Source: Acidobacteriota bacterium
GTDB taxonomy: Bacteria; Acidobacteriota; Terriglobia; Terriglobales; Acidobacteriaceae
Direction: 5' to 3'
Assembly: GCA_021813745.1 (NCBI GenBank)
Contig: JAKAJO010000116.1
Span: 1-42,585, forward strand
Length of the DNA: 42,585 bases
The position numbers were made by a program, and so were the translations under genes. Below the pieces are notes generated by a model. That model saw only the letters and a program-made list of their open reading frames with translations, was not told the origin of the DNA and ran no database searches. Of the stretch, positions 32,745 to 41,512 are shown in pieces; the first letter of the stretch is position 1; every line of letters begins with the position of its first letter.

Positions 32745-33905
32745 GTGCTATTCTCAGAATTAGAAGTGCCGGTGCCCCTGCTGAAGCGCAATTCGAAGAG
32801 GATTTCTGAGCCCAAGGCATGGCTTTGCGCCATGGTGTTGGCGCTGGCCATGGCAAGTCTCCTGTTGGCGGGCGGCTGCTCGCGGTTCCACAAAGAAACG
32901 CAGCATGAAATGGTGTATGTGTGGACGCGGCAGATGTATTTGCGCGACCGCGTGGCTGCTGTGTCAAACCGAGTGGCCCAGGTGACGAACGGGCAGGCGC
33001 TGGAGGTGCTGGAGCACGGGCGGCGGTTCCTGAAGGTGCGGACGGCGAAGGGTGAGATCGGGTGGATTCCTGAGCGCGCAGTGATTGACGGCACAGTCTA
33101 CCAGGGGTTCATGGACCTTGCGACACAACACCGTGATAGCGCGGTGGTGGCCAGTGGAACGCTGCGCGACGAGATGTATCTGCACGTGAAGCCGGGACGC
33201 GAGACGGACCGGTATTATCTGCTGCCAGAGAATGCAAAAGTGCAAATGCTGGAGCGTGCCTCGGTGCCGAAGGCCGCGGAGGCCAAGCCCGTGGTGAACC
33301 ACGTTACTGGTTCAAAGGACGAAGCGGAGACACCGCCAGTTGTGATGGAAGACTGGTGGCTGGTGCGCGACAAGGAAGGGCATACGGGCTGGCTGCTGAG
33401 CCGCAGTGTGGATGTTGATGTGCCGGACGATGTGGCGCAGTATGCGGAAGGCCAGAATATTGTAGGCGCGTACGTGATTGCCAAAGTGCATGACGAGGCG
33501 GCGACGACTCCGGACCATGAGGTCGCGGAATATGTGACCGCTCTGGCACCGCCGGAATCCGGGTTGCCCTACGACTTTAATCAGATCCGTGTCTTCACGT
33601 GGAGCGTGAAGCATCACCGTTATGAGACGGCCTTTCGCCTGCGACCCATTCGCGGCTATCTGCCGGTGACGATCGGCTCCGAACCGGGACCGAATGGGAC
33701 GACGGAGCCAGTCTTCAGCTTCCTGATTGCGGGCAATGAAGATGTGGCGATTGACCCAAACACGGGGATTGCGCGGCCCGCTTCGCCGCGGACGATCCGA
33801 TATGCGCTGCGCGACACGCTGGTGCGGCGAATCGGACCGGACACGGCGCCGATTCCGTTGATGCACGAGGCCAAGGATCAGACGAAAAAGCGCGGACGGA
33901 AGTAA
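32745..33905 (+). CDS. Lipoprotein with two SH3b-like domains
   Basis: About 386 residues if the GTG at 32745 is the start; GTG at 32766 or ATG at 32832 are possible and no ribosome-binding site decides. A hydrophobic segment ending [10 protein letters not shown] is a likely lipoprotein signal, with the Cys near residue 45 in the long form. Two SH3b-type segments follow: [19 protein letters not shown] to [11 protein letters not shown], and [20 protein letters not shown] to [16 protein letters not shown]. Residues about 240-380 form an unrecognised beta-rich domain ([18 protein letters not shown], then GYLPVTIG), and the end is basic (DQTKKRGRK). Such SH3 lipoproteins probably bind cell-wall or surface polymers, but function is unknown. 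A palindromic terminator lies 24 bases beyond the stop. Confidence 0.82.
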   Translation: MLFSELEVPVPLLKRNSKRISEPKAWLCAMVLALAMASLLLAGGCSRFHKETQHEMVYVWTRQMYLRDRVAAVSNRVAQVTNGQALEVLEHGRRFLKVRTAKGEIGWIPERAVIDGTVYQGFMDLATQHRDSAVVASGTLRDEMYLHVKPGRETDRYYLLPENAKVQMLERASVPKAAEAKPVVNHVTGSKDEAETPPVVMEDWWLVRDKEGHTGWLLSRSVDVDVPDDVAQYAEGQNIVGAYVIAKVHDEAATTPDHEVAEYVTALAPPESGLPYDFNQIRVFTWSVKHHRYETAFRLRPIRGYLPVTIGSEPGPNGTTEPVFSFLIAGNEDVAIDPNTGIARPASPRTIRYALRDTLVRRIGPDTAPIPLMHEAKDQTKKRGRK

Positions 33906-33928
33906 AGAGGACCGAAAAGAACGCTTTC

Positions 33929-33963
33929 AGCAAAGAGCGGTCCGCTGTGGGCCGCTCTTTGCT
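33929..33963. terminator. Hairpin between convergent genes, probable bidirectional terminator
   Basis: A perfect 12-base-pair inverted repeat AGCAAAGAGCGG / CCGCTCTTTGCT with an 11-base loop sits midway between the SH3 lipoprotein stop (33905) and the arylsulfotransferase-like stop (33982). T-tracts are weak in both directions, so efficiency is uncertain. Confidence 0.65.
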
Positions 33964-33981
33964 GCTTGGTTTCAGAAGTGA

Positions 33982-35988
33982 CTACCACTGCACGCCGGGG
34001 TAGAGGCTGGGCATGCGGTCGACGTGGAATTGGTAGGCTCCGGGTGTCTTCCCCTGCCAGATGACACTGGTGGCCTGCGGATTGAGCTCCTGGATGATGG
34101 CGCCACCCTGCGGCGCGCAGAAATTCACCTCAAGATCATTGTTGCCAAGCGTCTCGGCATTTCCGCCAAAGAAGCTGAAATAGGTATCGGGCGGGATGTA
34201 GTGGGTGATCATCGTCGCCGTCATGTTGCTTTCGTTGATCTCGAGTACCGGCATGGTGGAGTAACAGGTGGACGAAGAGGGTGCGGCCGGGGAACACATG
34301 ACTTGACCTGTAGGCGGCGGGAAGGTGCGATCGTTCCCGTTGTCCATCATTCCGATGCGGAAGACGCCCGTTGTGTTCTGTGTGAAGAAGTTCATGCCGT
34401 GCTGAGCATAGAACCAGTTGGCCGGATTGCCACCGCCACCAGAGTCGAGGGCATCAATGAGGTTAAAGTCACCCTGATAGCCGAGATGCCAGAGGATTTT
34501 GCCGGAGCCGGTGCCATCGAGGTAATCGATTTTGATGATCCAGTTCTGGTGGCGCATGGAGAGCAGCAGGTTGTGGTCGTCGCTCGAATAGAGCATGTCA
34601 TTCGAGTGGGTCCAGTCGCAGCTCGTAGTGCCGCAATTCATGGGATGGCGATTGACGTCCAGGTGATCGAAGGTATTCCAGACCCACACTGGGTTGAGGT
34701 TCTGATCGACGTCGACGAGCGCATCGCCGATGACGGGTTCGGTGACCACCTGTCCATTGACGTCGACGGACTCAGTCTTGGTATCCGTGGCAAGAAGGAC
34801 CCAGTGGCCGTTCGGTAAGGCGAGAACGTTGTGGTGGAAGCTGCCGAGCTGGTAGACGTTTCCGCTGGCGTCGCGCAGGCCGGAGGAGGCGAGCTTCTGA
34901 TTGAGCTGGGTCATGTTGAGGCTGCGAATGGTACTGCCTAACAGGTCAATTTCGCGGATCTCGTTGATGACGCCGGGCTGTGCGCCTGCGGTTTCGTTGG
35001 ATGAGAGATAGGAGATGAGCGTAAGAAAGTGGCCGTTGGGCAGGAGTTGGATTCCCTGAAGCAGGTCGGCCTGACTTCCCTGGAAAGTGTATGTCCAGAT
35101 CACATTGCCCTGGAGATCGGTGGCGACGGCTTCGGCATCCTGATGAGGAAAGAGCGTGTTCCACATTTCAATGCCGGGCTGTGGTGTTCCGCCGGAGGGC
35201 GTGGTGATCTGGAATGAAGCCGTGGTGGGCGGTGTGCCGGTGGTGCAGGTGAAGTCAGCGTCGTTGAAGGTGGCGCCGTTGTCGAGGGCGATCTGGCCGC
35301 GGAGGTGGTAGGTGGTGTTGCCGCGCATGCCAGCCACTTCCATGGTGACCTGGCCACCAGTATTGGAGGGGGTCGATTGCTGCCAGGTATTGAAGCCGTA
35401 GTTGGTGGTGGTGCCGAACTCTACGGAGACCTTGCCCGGTGCGGGCAGGTAGGTGGTGTAGACCGCGACAAGGGGATGACCGGTGAGCGGCGGGCAGAGC
35501 GTGGTGCCAGGCAGGATGATGGCCACGACGGCCGTGGCGTTGTCCTGGAGCGGGTCGGAGGCGAGCGCCGCCGTGACCTGGATGTTTTCGACCTGGGAGA
35601 CGTTGGCCGGGGCGGTGTAGTTGCCCGTGGCGGTGACAACGCCAACCGTGGAGTTGCCGCCTGGGACGTTGTTGACGAACCACGCAATGGCGCCGCCGGT
35701 GCTGGAGGTGGCCGTGAACTGGAAGGATTGGCCAGGCGCGAGGGCGATGTACGTCGGCGAGATGGTGATGGTGCCGTTTTGCGTGGCTGTCGGCGGCGGT
35801 CCGCCCGGAGGAGGAATGACCACGATGGGCAACGGACCCTGCACCCAGAAGCCGCAACCGGCAGCGAGAACGAGACTGAAAAGCCCGATGAGCGATGTGA
35901 GCCGCAGGAGGTGACTGCGCCTCGCATAATGTGGTACGAGGGATGTGATTGCGGGAAACGAACGGACAGAGCTTCCAGAAGGAGTCAT
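33982..35988 (-). CDS. Arylsulfotransferase-like lipoprotein with N-terminal Ig-like domain
   Basis: 668 residues. A basic N-terminus and hydrophobic helix end in LVLAAGCGFW, a probable lipoprotein signal, followed by a Pro-rich linker (VVIPPPGGPPP). Residues about 70-160 look like a bacterial Ig-like domain (ISPTYIALAPGQSFQFTA) and 165-250 like a fibronectin-type module. From about 265 the sequence resembles the six-bladed propeller of aryl-sulfate sulfotransferases (ASST/Arylsulfotran_2). Blade motifs include GNVIWTYTFQG, FHHNVLALPNGHWVLL, DWTHSNDMLYSSDDHNLLLS, RHQNWIIKID and WHLGYQGDF, with conserved His in FHHN, WTHSN, RHQN and YAQHG. Enzyme activity would move sulfate between phenolic donors and acceptors in the periplasm, but acidobacterial members are untested. 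The start has no strong ribosome-binding site. Confidence 0.82.
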   Translation of the reverse strand: MTPSGSSVRSFPAITSLVPHYARRSHLLRLTSLIGLFSLVLAAGCGFWVQGPLPIVVIPPPGGPPPTATQNGTITISPTYIALAPGQSFQFTATSSTGGAIAWFVNNVPGGNSTVGVVTATGNYTAPANVSQVENIQVTAALASDPLQDNATAVVAIILPGTTLCPPLTGHPLVAVYTTYLPAPGKVSVEFGTTTNYGFNTWQQSTPSNTGGQVTMEVAGMRGNTTYHLRGQIALDNGATFNDADFTCTTGTPPTTASFQITTPSGGTPQPGIEMWNTLFPHQDAEAVATDLQGNVIWTYTFQGSQADLLQGIQLLPNGHFLTLISYLSSNETAGAQPGVINEIREIDLLGSTIRSLNMTQLNQKLASSGLRDASGNVYQLGSFHHNVLALPNGHWVLLATDTKTESVDVNGQVVTEPVIGDALVDVDQNLNPVWVWNTFDHLDVNRHPMNCGTTSCDWTHSNDMLYSSDDHNLLLSMRHQNWIIKIDYLDGTGSGKILWHLGYQGDFNLIDALDSGGGGNPANWFYAQHGMNFFTQNTTGVFRIGMMDNGNDRTFPPPTGQVMCSPAAPSSSTCYSTMPVLEINESNMTATMITHYIPPDTYFSFFGGNAETLGNNDLEVNFCAPQGGAIIQELNPQATSVIWQGKTPGAYQFHVDRMPSLYPGVQW

Positions 35989-36180
35989 CGGGCACTTTCA
36001 AGGCCGGTTGCCATACACCAAGCAATCAAAGGAACATTGCGAGCTATCGCGAGGGTAACAAACGTAGGATGCGCTGCGGGAGCAGGGTGCTGCCTTGGCA
36101 GGGGCTGGGAACTGTTGGGCTGGATGAAAGATCCTGCCGGGGCTGGCGACGGGATGGACTGAGTGGGCGCGTGGGCAGGC

Positions 36181-37740
36181 TCAGGACTCCCGGCGGCGAA
36201 GCGCGTGCTCGACGACACGCAGCATCTCATTCTCTGGAGCGGGCTTACCGGTCCAGATCTCGAATTGGCGCGCGCCCTGCTGTACGAACATCTCGACGCC
36301 GGTGATGACGGGGATGCCGCGAGAGCGGGCGAGGGCGAGCAGCGGCGTCTCGATGGGGTTGTAGACCATGTCGAAGACGAGGCTGGCGTTGAGTTCACTC
36401 GGCGCTATGGGCATGGTCTGCTTGTTTCCCTTCATGCCGCAGGGGGTGGAGTTGATGAGCACGTCGAAGTGCTGCTTGGCGAAGGCCTCGTGTTTGAGCG
36501 ACTTGGCCTTGGCCTGGCGGGCGAGGGCGACGGCGGTTTCGTGCGTGCGGTTGATGACGTAGACCTCCGCTCCTTGCTCGACGAGGCCGAAGACGGCTGC
36601 ACGGGCCGCGCCACCGGCACCGAGCACGGCGACGCGTGCGCCGCGGAGGCGGAGACGCTTCTCCAGCGGGCGGATCACCCCAGCCACGTCCGTATTGAAT
36701 CCATAGAGCTTGCCGTCCGCTCCGGTGCGGAGCGTGTTGCAGGCGCCGATGCGGGCGGTGAGGGGATCCATGTTGGCCAGGTGCGGCAGGACCTCCTGCT
36801 TGAGCGGCATGGTGACGGCGACGCCGGCCAGGGGCAGCTCGCGGATGACAGTTAGAAGGTCATCCAGAGACTTGGCCTTGAGCGGAAGCAGGACGGCGTT
36901 GACGACCTCGCGGCGGAAGGCGGCATTGTGCATGAGCGGCGATAGCGAGTGGGCGATGGGATTGCCCGCTACGCCGAAGATGCGTGTGGCCTGGTCGAGC
37001 TGGTCGATGCGATAGACCTCGCGGAGGGTGTGTGCGTCGACCTGGCCCGGCGCGGTTTCCGTCTCCTCAGAAAAAGACGCGAAGGTGAACGAGCCCCCGG
37101 CGCGCGGGCCGAGGACACGGCTGAGGACGCCTTCTTCGCCCATGGCGATGCCGACGATGTGGGAGGAGAGCGAGCGGTCCTCGATGAGGCGCAGCATGGC
37201 GAGGTTGTCAGCCAGCGACCGGGCAGTGGAGACGACTTTGACGAAGTCAGGCTTAAAGGCTTCGATGCGATCGGCGGCCTGCTCCAGGCTGCGGGTGCGG
37301 GTGAAGTCGTGGTAGCTGATGAGCAGCGCCGCGCCGGTGTGGCGCAGATGGGTGATTTGAGCGGCCTTGGCGGACTCGGCGGATTCGATTTCTAGGTCGA
37401 CGATCTGGCAACCGGCCTGGGCAGCCTTGGTGAGGACTTCAAACTGAGCGACGAGCGCGCCCGTGAAGCCACCGCCGTTGGCCTTGCGGCGGCAGGTGGC
37501 GATGGCGGTGACTTCGCGGTGGGAGGCGAGGAACTCCTTGATTTTAGGAAGCGCAAGCAGGGGCTTGGGCAGGGCGTCAAGGCGGAACTCAAAGAAAGTA
37601 GAGTCTTTAAGAGCAGTGTTTGCGCGCTCCATGAGCTCGGCCGGAGAGGACGCCTGGAGGGCAATGCACATCTTGCCTGGGCGCAGACGGGCGCCGGCGG
37701 GCGGCGGTGGAGGGGCGACAGTGGCGGAAGCGTGCGGCAT
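36181..37740 (-). CDS. aroDE: Bifunctional 3-dehydroquinate dehydratase (type I) / shikimate dehydrogenase
   Basis: Fused enzyme catalysing steps three and four of the shikimate pathway. In the 519-residue form (ATG at 37740; a GTG directly precedes it) residues about 22-230 are AroD type I, with EFRLDAL at 51-57, His144 in ISYHDF and the Schiff-base Lys168 in DFVKVVS. Residues about 252-519 are AroE: GNPIAHSLSPLMHN (259-272) binds shikimate, Lys314 in MPLKQEV and Asp351 in GFNTDVAG are the catalytic pair, and VLGAGGAARAA (372-382) binds NADP. INSTPCGM follows, as in family members. The same fusion is known from plants, Chlamydiae and some Planctomycetes and Acidobacteria. The first 20 residues are Pro/Ala-rich and probably disordered. 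It is divergent from the M3 peptidase gene. Confidence 0.96.
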   Translation of the reverse strand: MPHASATVAPPPPPAGARLRPGKMCIALQASSPAELMERANTALKDSTFFEFRLDALPKPLLALPKIKEFLASHREVTAIATCRRKANGGGFTGALVAQFEVLTKAAQAGCQIVDLEIESAESAKAAQITHLRHTGAALLISYHDFTRTRSLEQAADRIEAFKPDFVKVVSTARSLADNLAMLRLIEDRSLSSHIVGIAMGEEGVLSRVLGPRAGGSFTFASFSEETETAPGQVDAHTLREVYRIDQLDQATRIFGVAGNPIAHSLSPLMHNAAFRREVVNAVLLPLKAKSLDDLLTVIRELPLAGVAVTMPLKQEVLPHLANMDPLTARIGACNTLRTGADGKLYGFNTDVAGVIRPLEKRLRLRGARVAVLGAGGAARAAVFGLVEQGAEVYVINRTHETAVALARQAKAKSLKHEAFAKQHFDVLINSTPCGMKGNKQTMPIAPSELNASLVFDMVYNPIETPLLALARSRGIPVITGVEMFVQQGARQFEIWTGKPAPENEMLRVVEHALRRRES

Positions 37741-37856
37741 CACTCAATTGACGCATATTAGACGGGTTACGGCAGCGATGCAACAGAGAAGGTGCGATTG
37801 GGTCTGCATTTTTCTGGAATGCCTGCAAATGGCGTGGATGTGGCAAGCTGGAAGTT

Positions 37857-37864
37857 GGAGGGGG
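37857..37864 (+). promoter_or_regulatory. Ribosome-binding site fixing the M3 peptidase start
   Basis: GGAGGGGG, 8 bases before the ATG at 37873. It decides against the in-frame starts at 37792 and 37819. Confidence 0.75.
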
Positions 37865-37872
37865 TGGAAGCG

Positions 37873-39873
37873 ATGGCTGTGGAGGCAGTTACAGCGGTGA
37901 CGGGAGCGACGCATGCATGGGAGATGAACGGGGCGAAGAGCGCTGAGGCGTTGACGGCGTGGGTGAGCGCGCGTCTGGAGGCCCATGAGGCGGCGTTGGC
38001 AGCCCTGCTGGCGGTGGAGGGCGCGCGGACGCCGGAGAACTCGCTGCGCTTGTATGACATTGCGATTGAGCAACTTAGCTTGGCCGGCGCACAGGCGGGT
38101 GTACTGAACTCCGTGGCGGCGGAAAAGGCTGTGCGGGACCAGGCCCAGAATGAGGCGCAGCGGGTGGCGATGGCAGGGAGCGCGCTGAGTCTGAACCGCG
38201 GGGTGTACGACGCGCTGAAGGCGGTCGACCTGAAGGGCGTGAGCGCGGCGACGAAGCACTATGTGGAACGGACCCTCCTGAGCTACCGGCTGGCTGGCGT
38301 GGACAAGGACGATGCCACGCGGGCCAAGCTGCAGGAGTTGCATGAAAAGGCGACGCGGCTGTCGCTCGAATTCAGCCGGAATATCCAGGAGGGCGGGAAG
38401 ACGATTGAGGCGACAGCGGAGGAGCTGGAGGGATTGCCGGGCGACTATCTGGCACGCCACCCGGCGAATGCCGAAGGGCGCGTGACGATTTCGACCGACC
38501 AGCCGGACATGCAGCCGGTGATGACTTTTGCTGCGTCGGCGGCGCTGCGGGAGCGGATGTTTCTGGCGTACAACACGCGGGCGTATCCGGTGAACCAGCA
38601 GATTCTGCTGGACCTGCTGGCGACTCGGCAGGAGATTGCGACGATTCTGGGCTTCAGGAGCTGGGCGGACCTGGCGACGGCGGACCAGATGATGGGCTCG
38701 GCGGCGAACGTGCGGGCATTTCTGGCCAAGCTGGACGAGGCCAGCCGCGAAGGCGCCGCGCGAGAGCACGCGATGATCCTGGAGTTTGCCCGGGAGCGGC
38801 AGCCGGGGCTGGAGGAGATCGACATCACCAGCCGTGGGTACTGGTATGAGCAGTTCCGGCGGGCGCGGTATGACTTCGACTCGCAGTCGGTGCGGCCGTA
38901 TTTCCCCTATGCGCAGGTGGAGGCCGGAGTGCTGGAGACGGCGGCGCGGCTCTTCAAGGTGGAGTTCCGGCGGTCGGATGCGGTGGCGTGGGACCCGGCG
39001 GTGACAGTGTATGAGGTGCTGGAGGATGGGCGGCTGGTCGGGCGCTTCTATCTGGACATGCACCCGCGCGAGGGCAAGGACAAGTGGTTCTCGGCGGCGC
39101 CGGTGGTGACGGGCGTGCGTGGGCGGTATCTGCCAGAGGCGGCGCTGATCTGTAATTTTCCGGGCGGCGAGCCGGGCGATCCGGGGCTGATGCAGTACTC
39201 GGATGTGGTGACGTATTTCCACGAGTTCGGCCACCTGATGCACGCGATTCTGGGCGGGCAGACGGAGTGGGCGGGGCTGTCGGGCTTTGCCACGGAGGGC
39301 GATTTTATCGAGGTGCCCTCGCAGATGCTGGAGGAGTTCTTCCGCGACGAGAAGCTACTGCAGGGCTTTGCGAAGCACTACGAAACGGGCGAAGTGCTCT
39401 CCTCCGAAACCATCAGGAAAATGAAGGGAGCCGGCGCGTTTGGGCGCGCGGACTGGGTGCGGTCGCAGTTGTATTACACGACGCTGTCGCTCGATCTGCA
39501 CGACGAAGACCCGGCGGGGCTGGACCTGGACGCGACGACGAAGCGGCTTTACCAGAGCCTGCAACCGTGGACGTGGCTGGACGGGAACCGGATGTATGCG
39601 AGCTTCGGGCACCTGACGGGCTACTCGTCGAACTACTACACGTATGCGTTTGACAAGGTGATTGCGCTGGATTTCTTTGCGCAGTTTGACGCGGCGGACC
39701 TGCTGGGGTGCGATGCGGGCGCGCGGTATCGCAAGGCGGTGCTGGAGCAGGGCGGGTCAAAGCCGGGACGGGAGATGGTGCGCGACTTTCTGGGGCGCGA
39801 CGAGGAGTTTGCGGCGTTCACGCGCTGGCTGAATGAGGAGTTTGAGGGGGAGCTGGTGGGAGCGGCGTCATAG
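37873..39873 (+). CDS. M3-family zinc oligopeptidase (thimet oligopeptidase / PrlC-like)
   Basis: 666-residue cytoplasmic metallopeptidase that cleaves short peptides. The zinc motif HEFGH is at about 450-454 (TYFHEFGHLMHAI), with a third ligand Glu near 480 in DFIEVPSQMLEEF. The N-terminal helical half contains LHEKATRLSLEFSRNIQEG and AYNTRAYPVNQQILLDLL, and FYLDMHPREGKDKW and SSNYYTYAFDKVIALDFF are typical of the family. ATG at 37873 is chosen because GGAGGGGG lies 8 bases upstream; the frame stays open to 37792 but the extra residues are not family-like. It shares a short divergent promoter region (37741-37872) with aroDE. No signal peptide. Confidence 0.94.
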   Translation: MAVEAVTAVTGATHAWEMNGAKSAEALTAWVSARLEAHEAALAALLAVEGARTPENSLRLYDIAIEQLSLAGAQAGVLNSVAAEKAVRDQAQNEAQRVAMAGSALSLNRGVYDALKAVDLKGVSAATKHYVERTLLSYRLAGVDKDDATRAKLQELHEKATRLSLEFSRNIQEGGKTIEATAEELEGLPGDYLARHPANAEGRVTISTDQPDMQPVMTFAASAALRERMFLAYNTRAYPVNQQILLDLLATRQEIATILGFRSWADLATADQMMGSAANVRAFLAKLDEASREGAAREHAMILEFARERQPGLEEIDITSRGYWYEQFRRARYDFDSQSVRPYFPYAQVEAGVLETAARLFKVEFRRSDAVAWDPAVTVYEVLEDGRLVGRFYLDMHPREGKDKWFSAAPVVTGVRGRYLPEAALICNFPGGEPGDPGLMQYSDVVTYFHEFGHLMHAILGGQTEWAGLSGFATEGDFIEVPSQMLEEFFRDEKLLQGFAKHYETGEVLSSETIRKMKGAGAFGRADWVRSQLYYTTLSLDLHDEDPAGLDLDATTKRLYQSLQPWTWLDGNRMYASFGHLTGYSSNYYTYAFDKVIALDFFAQFDAADLLGCDAGARYRKAVLEQGGSKPGREMVRDFLGRDEEFAAFTRWLNEEFEGELVGAAS

Positions 39874-39896
39874 CCCCTTCGCGAGGATGTGCCTGA

Positions 39897-39950
39897 GCGC
39901 AGGCTGAAGAGGAGCCTGCGCGAGACACGCCGATGCAGCTTGTCTCGCGC
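39897..39950. terminator. Two overlapping hairpins between convergent genes
   Basis: GCGCAGGCT/AGCCTGCGC (39897-39905 with 39913-39921) and GCGCGAGACA/TGTCTCGCGC (39918-39927 with 39941-39950) are both perfect. They share 39918-39921, so only one can form at a time. They lie between the M3 peptidase stop (39873) and the DUF4136 gene stop (39963) and probably end transcription from each side. No strong T-tract is seen. Confidence 0.55.
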
Positions 39951-39962
39951 TCGGTTTCGAGC

Positions 39963-40526
39963 CTAGTTCGACTTTGGCGGAAAGTTCTTGAACATCTTGG
40001 CGATGTCTTCGTGCAGGTGCTTGCGGTTGGCGTCGGCGTTATTGGAGAGTTCGCCGCGTGAGACACCGCGCCAAAGCAGGGACTTGGACGATGCGTCAAA
40101 CATGTCGATGACCACGTGAGCCTTGCGGACATCCGTTGTGGTGGTTGTTGTATCTCCGAAGCCACCGCCGGGACCCCAGCCCCAGCCGCCCCAGCCCCAA
40201 CCCATACCCCAGCCGCCACCCATGCCGTTGTAGAAGGTCTCGGCTTCCTGCTCGTTATGAATGTTGTCGGTGGCCATGATCGTGACCTGGCCGCCCGAGG
40301 GTACCTCTTTCCAGCCATCTTTCTGCAAGAAGCTGTTGACGGAGTTCTTAATTCGATCGGCGTTGAACTGGTTGGAGACCTTGACGGTGCCCCAGGAGTA
40401 GGTGTGGTAGCTGGTGAAGTTCGCCTTATGGTTAAAGTCGGTTTTGATGGAGTCTGCCCGAAGATTCGCCGGGACCAGTGAAAGCGCCGCGCACACAAGA
40501 GCGGCCGCAAGCATACGTTGCTTCAT
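39963..40526 (-). CDS. Exported DUF4136 protein
   Basis: 187 residues with a signal peptide (MKQRMLAAALVCAALSLVPANLRA). DSIKTDFNHKANFTSYHTYS near the mature N-terminus is the DUF4136 opening (a DF-x-x-x-A-x-F-x-x-Y-x-T-Y pattern), and RKAHVVIDMFDASSKSLLWR is the later conserved strand. A glycine/tryptophan-rich insert (about 100-125, GGGWGMGWGWGGWGWGPGGG) sits between them, with a Thr run after it. The family is periplasmic or lipoprotein in other bacteria and its function is unknown; this copy has no lipobox Cys. GGAGGAAT upstream of the ATG at 40526 supports the start; an upstream extension to 40571 would hide the signal peptide. Confidence 0.85.
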   Translation of the reverse strand: MKQRMLAAALVCAALSLVPANLRADSIKTDFNHKANFTSYHTYSWGTVKVSNQFNADRIKNSVNSFLQKDGWKEVPSGGQVTIMATDNIHNEQEAETFYNGMGGGWGMGWGWGGWGWGPGGGFGDTTTTTTDVRKAHVVIDMFDASSKSLLWRGVSRGELSNNADANRKHLHEDIAKMFKNFPPKSN

Positions 40527-40670
40527 ACGTTGAGATTCCTCCAATTTTTCTTCTTTCTTCTTCACGTACAAAGAGGAGGATGCGAAATCGCGAAGAAAGG
40601 TAGCCTTTGGTCCTTCCGGGTGAGCGGATGGCGTGTCGGGTCGGATAGGATGGAGGCGCTGGGGGTCGGC

Positions 40671-41453
40671 ATGGAATTTCGCGAGAAATGGGCGCTGGTA
40701 ACCGGCGCGAGTGCGGGGATTGGCACGGCATTGGCGCGCGAACTGGCGCGGCGCGGTGCGAAGCTGATGATCACGGGGCGCAGAGTTGAGCGGCTCGACG
40801 CACTGGCCTCGGAGTTAAGGACGCAGGGGACGGAGGTGCGTGTGGTGACGGCGGACCTGAACGATCCCGCTGCGCCACAGCAGATCTACGATGCGACGGT
40901 TGGCGCGGGATTTCCGGTGGAGATTCTGGTGAATAATGCAGGGCTGGGCCAATACGGAGCGTTCCATGCGAGTCCCGCGGAGCAGGAGCTGAGTCAGATT
41001 CGGGTGAATTGCGAGGCGGTGGTGCGGTTGTCGCGACTGTTTGTGCCGCACATGGTGGAGAGGCGGCGCGGATGGGTGATGGTGGTGGCGTCGACGGCGA
41101 GCTTTCAGCCGGTGCCGTACTTGACGACGTATGCGGCGACGAAGGTTTTTGACCGCTTTTTTGCGCAAGGGCTGGCGGCGGAGGTGTCGCGGTTTGGCGT
41201 GAAGGTGACGGCGTTGTGCCCGGGCCCGACGGAGAGTGAGTTTTTTGATGTGGCGCGGGCAGGGGCATTCAAGAGGCGAGTCCAGAGTGCGGAAGATGTG
41301 GCGCGGCAAGGCGTAGAAGGGATGATGCGGGGGAGACGGACGGTGATTCCCTATGCGGGCGGAAGGCTGTCGGCGCTGCTGGTGCGGGCACTGCCGGTCT
41401 CGCTGATCATGCACGTGGTGGAGCGGGCAGCGCGGCCGCGGGGAACCGCGTAG
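40671..41453 (+). CDS. Classical SDR oxidoreductase (acyl/steroid dehydrogenase-like)
   Basis: About 260 residues from the ATG at 40671, which has GGGGG 5 bases upstream; an ATG at 40650 is an alternative. TGASAGIG at 11-18, NNAG near 87, and STASFQPVPYLTTYAATK with the standard Ser-Tyr-Lys set intact make it a functional classical SDR. TGRRVERLD at the second strand, with Arg residues after the Gly, suggests NADP preference. The pattern (PGPTESEFFDVARAG, then RRTVIPYAGGRLSALL) matches the DltE/YqjQ-like SDR group of unknown substrate. The C-terminus has a hydrophobic helix (about 225-245) that could contact membrane. The next gene, DUF1080, starts about 60 bases downstream on the same strand. 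Confidence 0.9.
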   Translation: MEFREKWALVTGASAGIGTALARELARRGAKLMITGRRVERLDALASELRTQGTEVRVVTADLNDPAAPQQIYDATVGAGFPVEILVNNAGLGQYGAFHASPAEQELSQIRVNCEAVVRLSRLFVPHMVERRRGWVMVVASTASFQPVPYLTTYAATKVFDRFFAQGLAAEVSRFGVKVTALCPGPTESEFFDVARAGAFKRRVQSAEDVARQGVEGMMRGRRTVIPYAGGRLSALLVRALPVSLIMHVVERAARPRGTA

Positions 41454-41512
41454 GGCTCAGTTGCCGAATTGGCAGACTGGTGGTGAGAATGTTGCGGGAG
41501 AAAAGCGTAGAG

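Noticed and set aside
37744..39243. 499-residue minus-strand open frame opposite the M3 peptidase
   Set aside because: Arg/His-rich, no family signature, fully overlaps the HEFGH-containing gene on the other strand.
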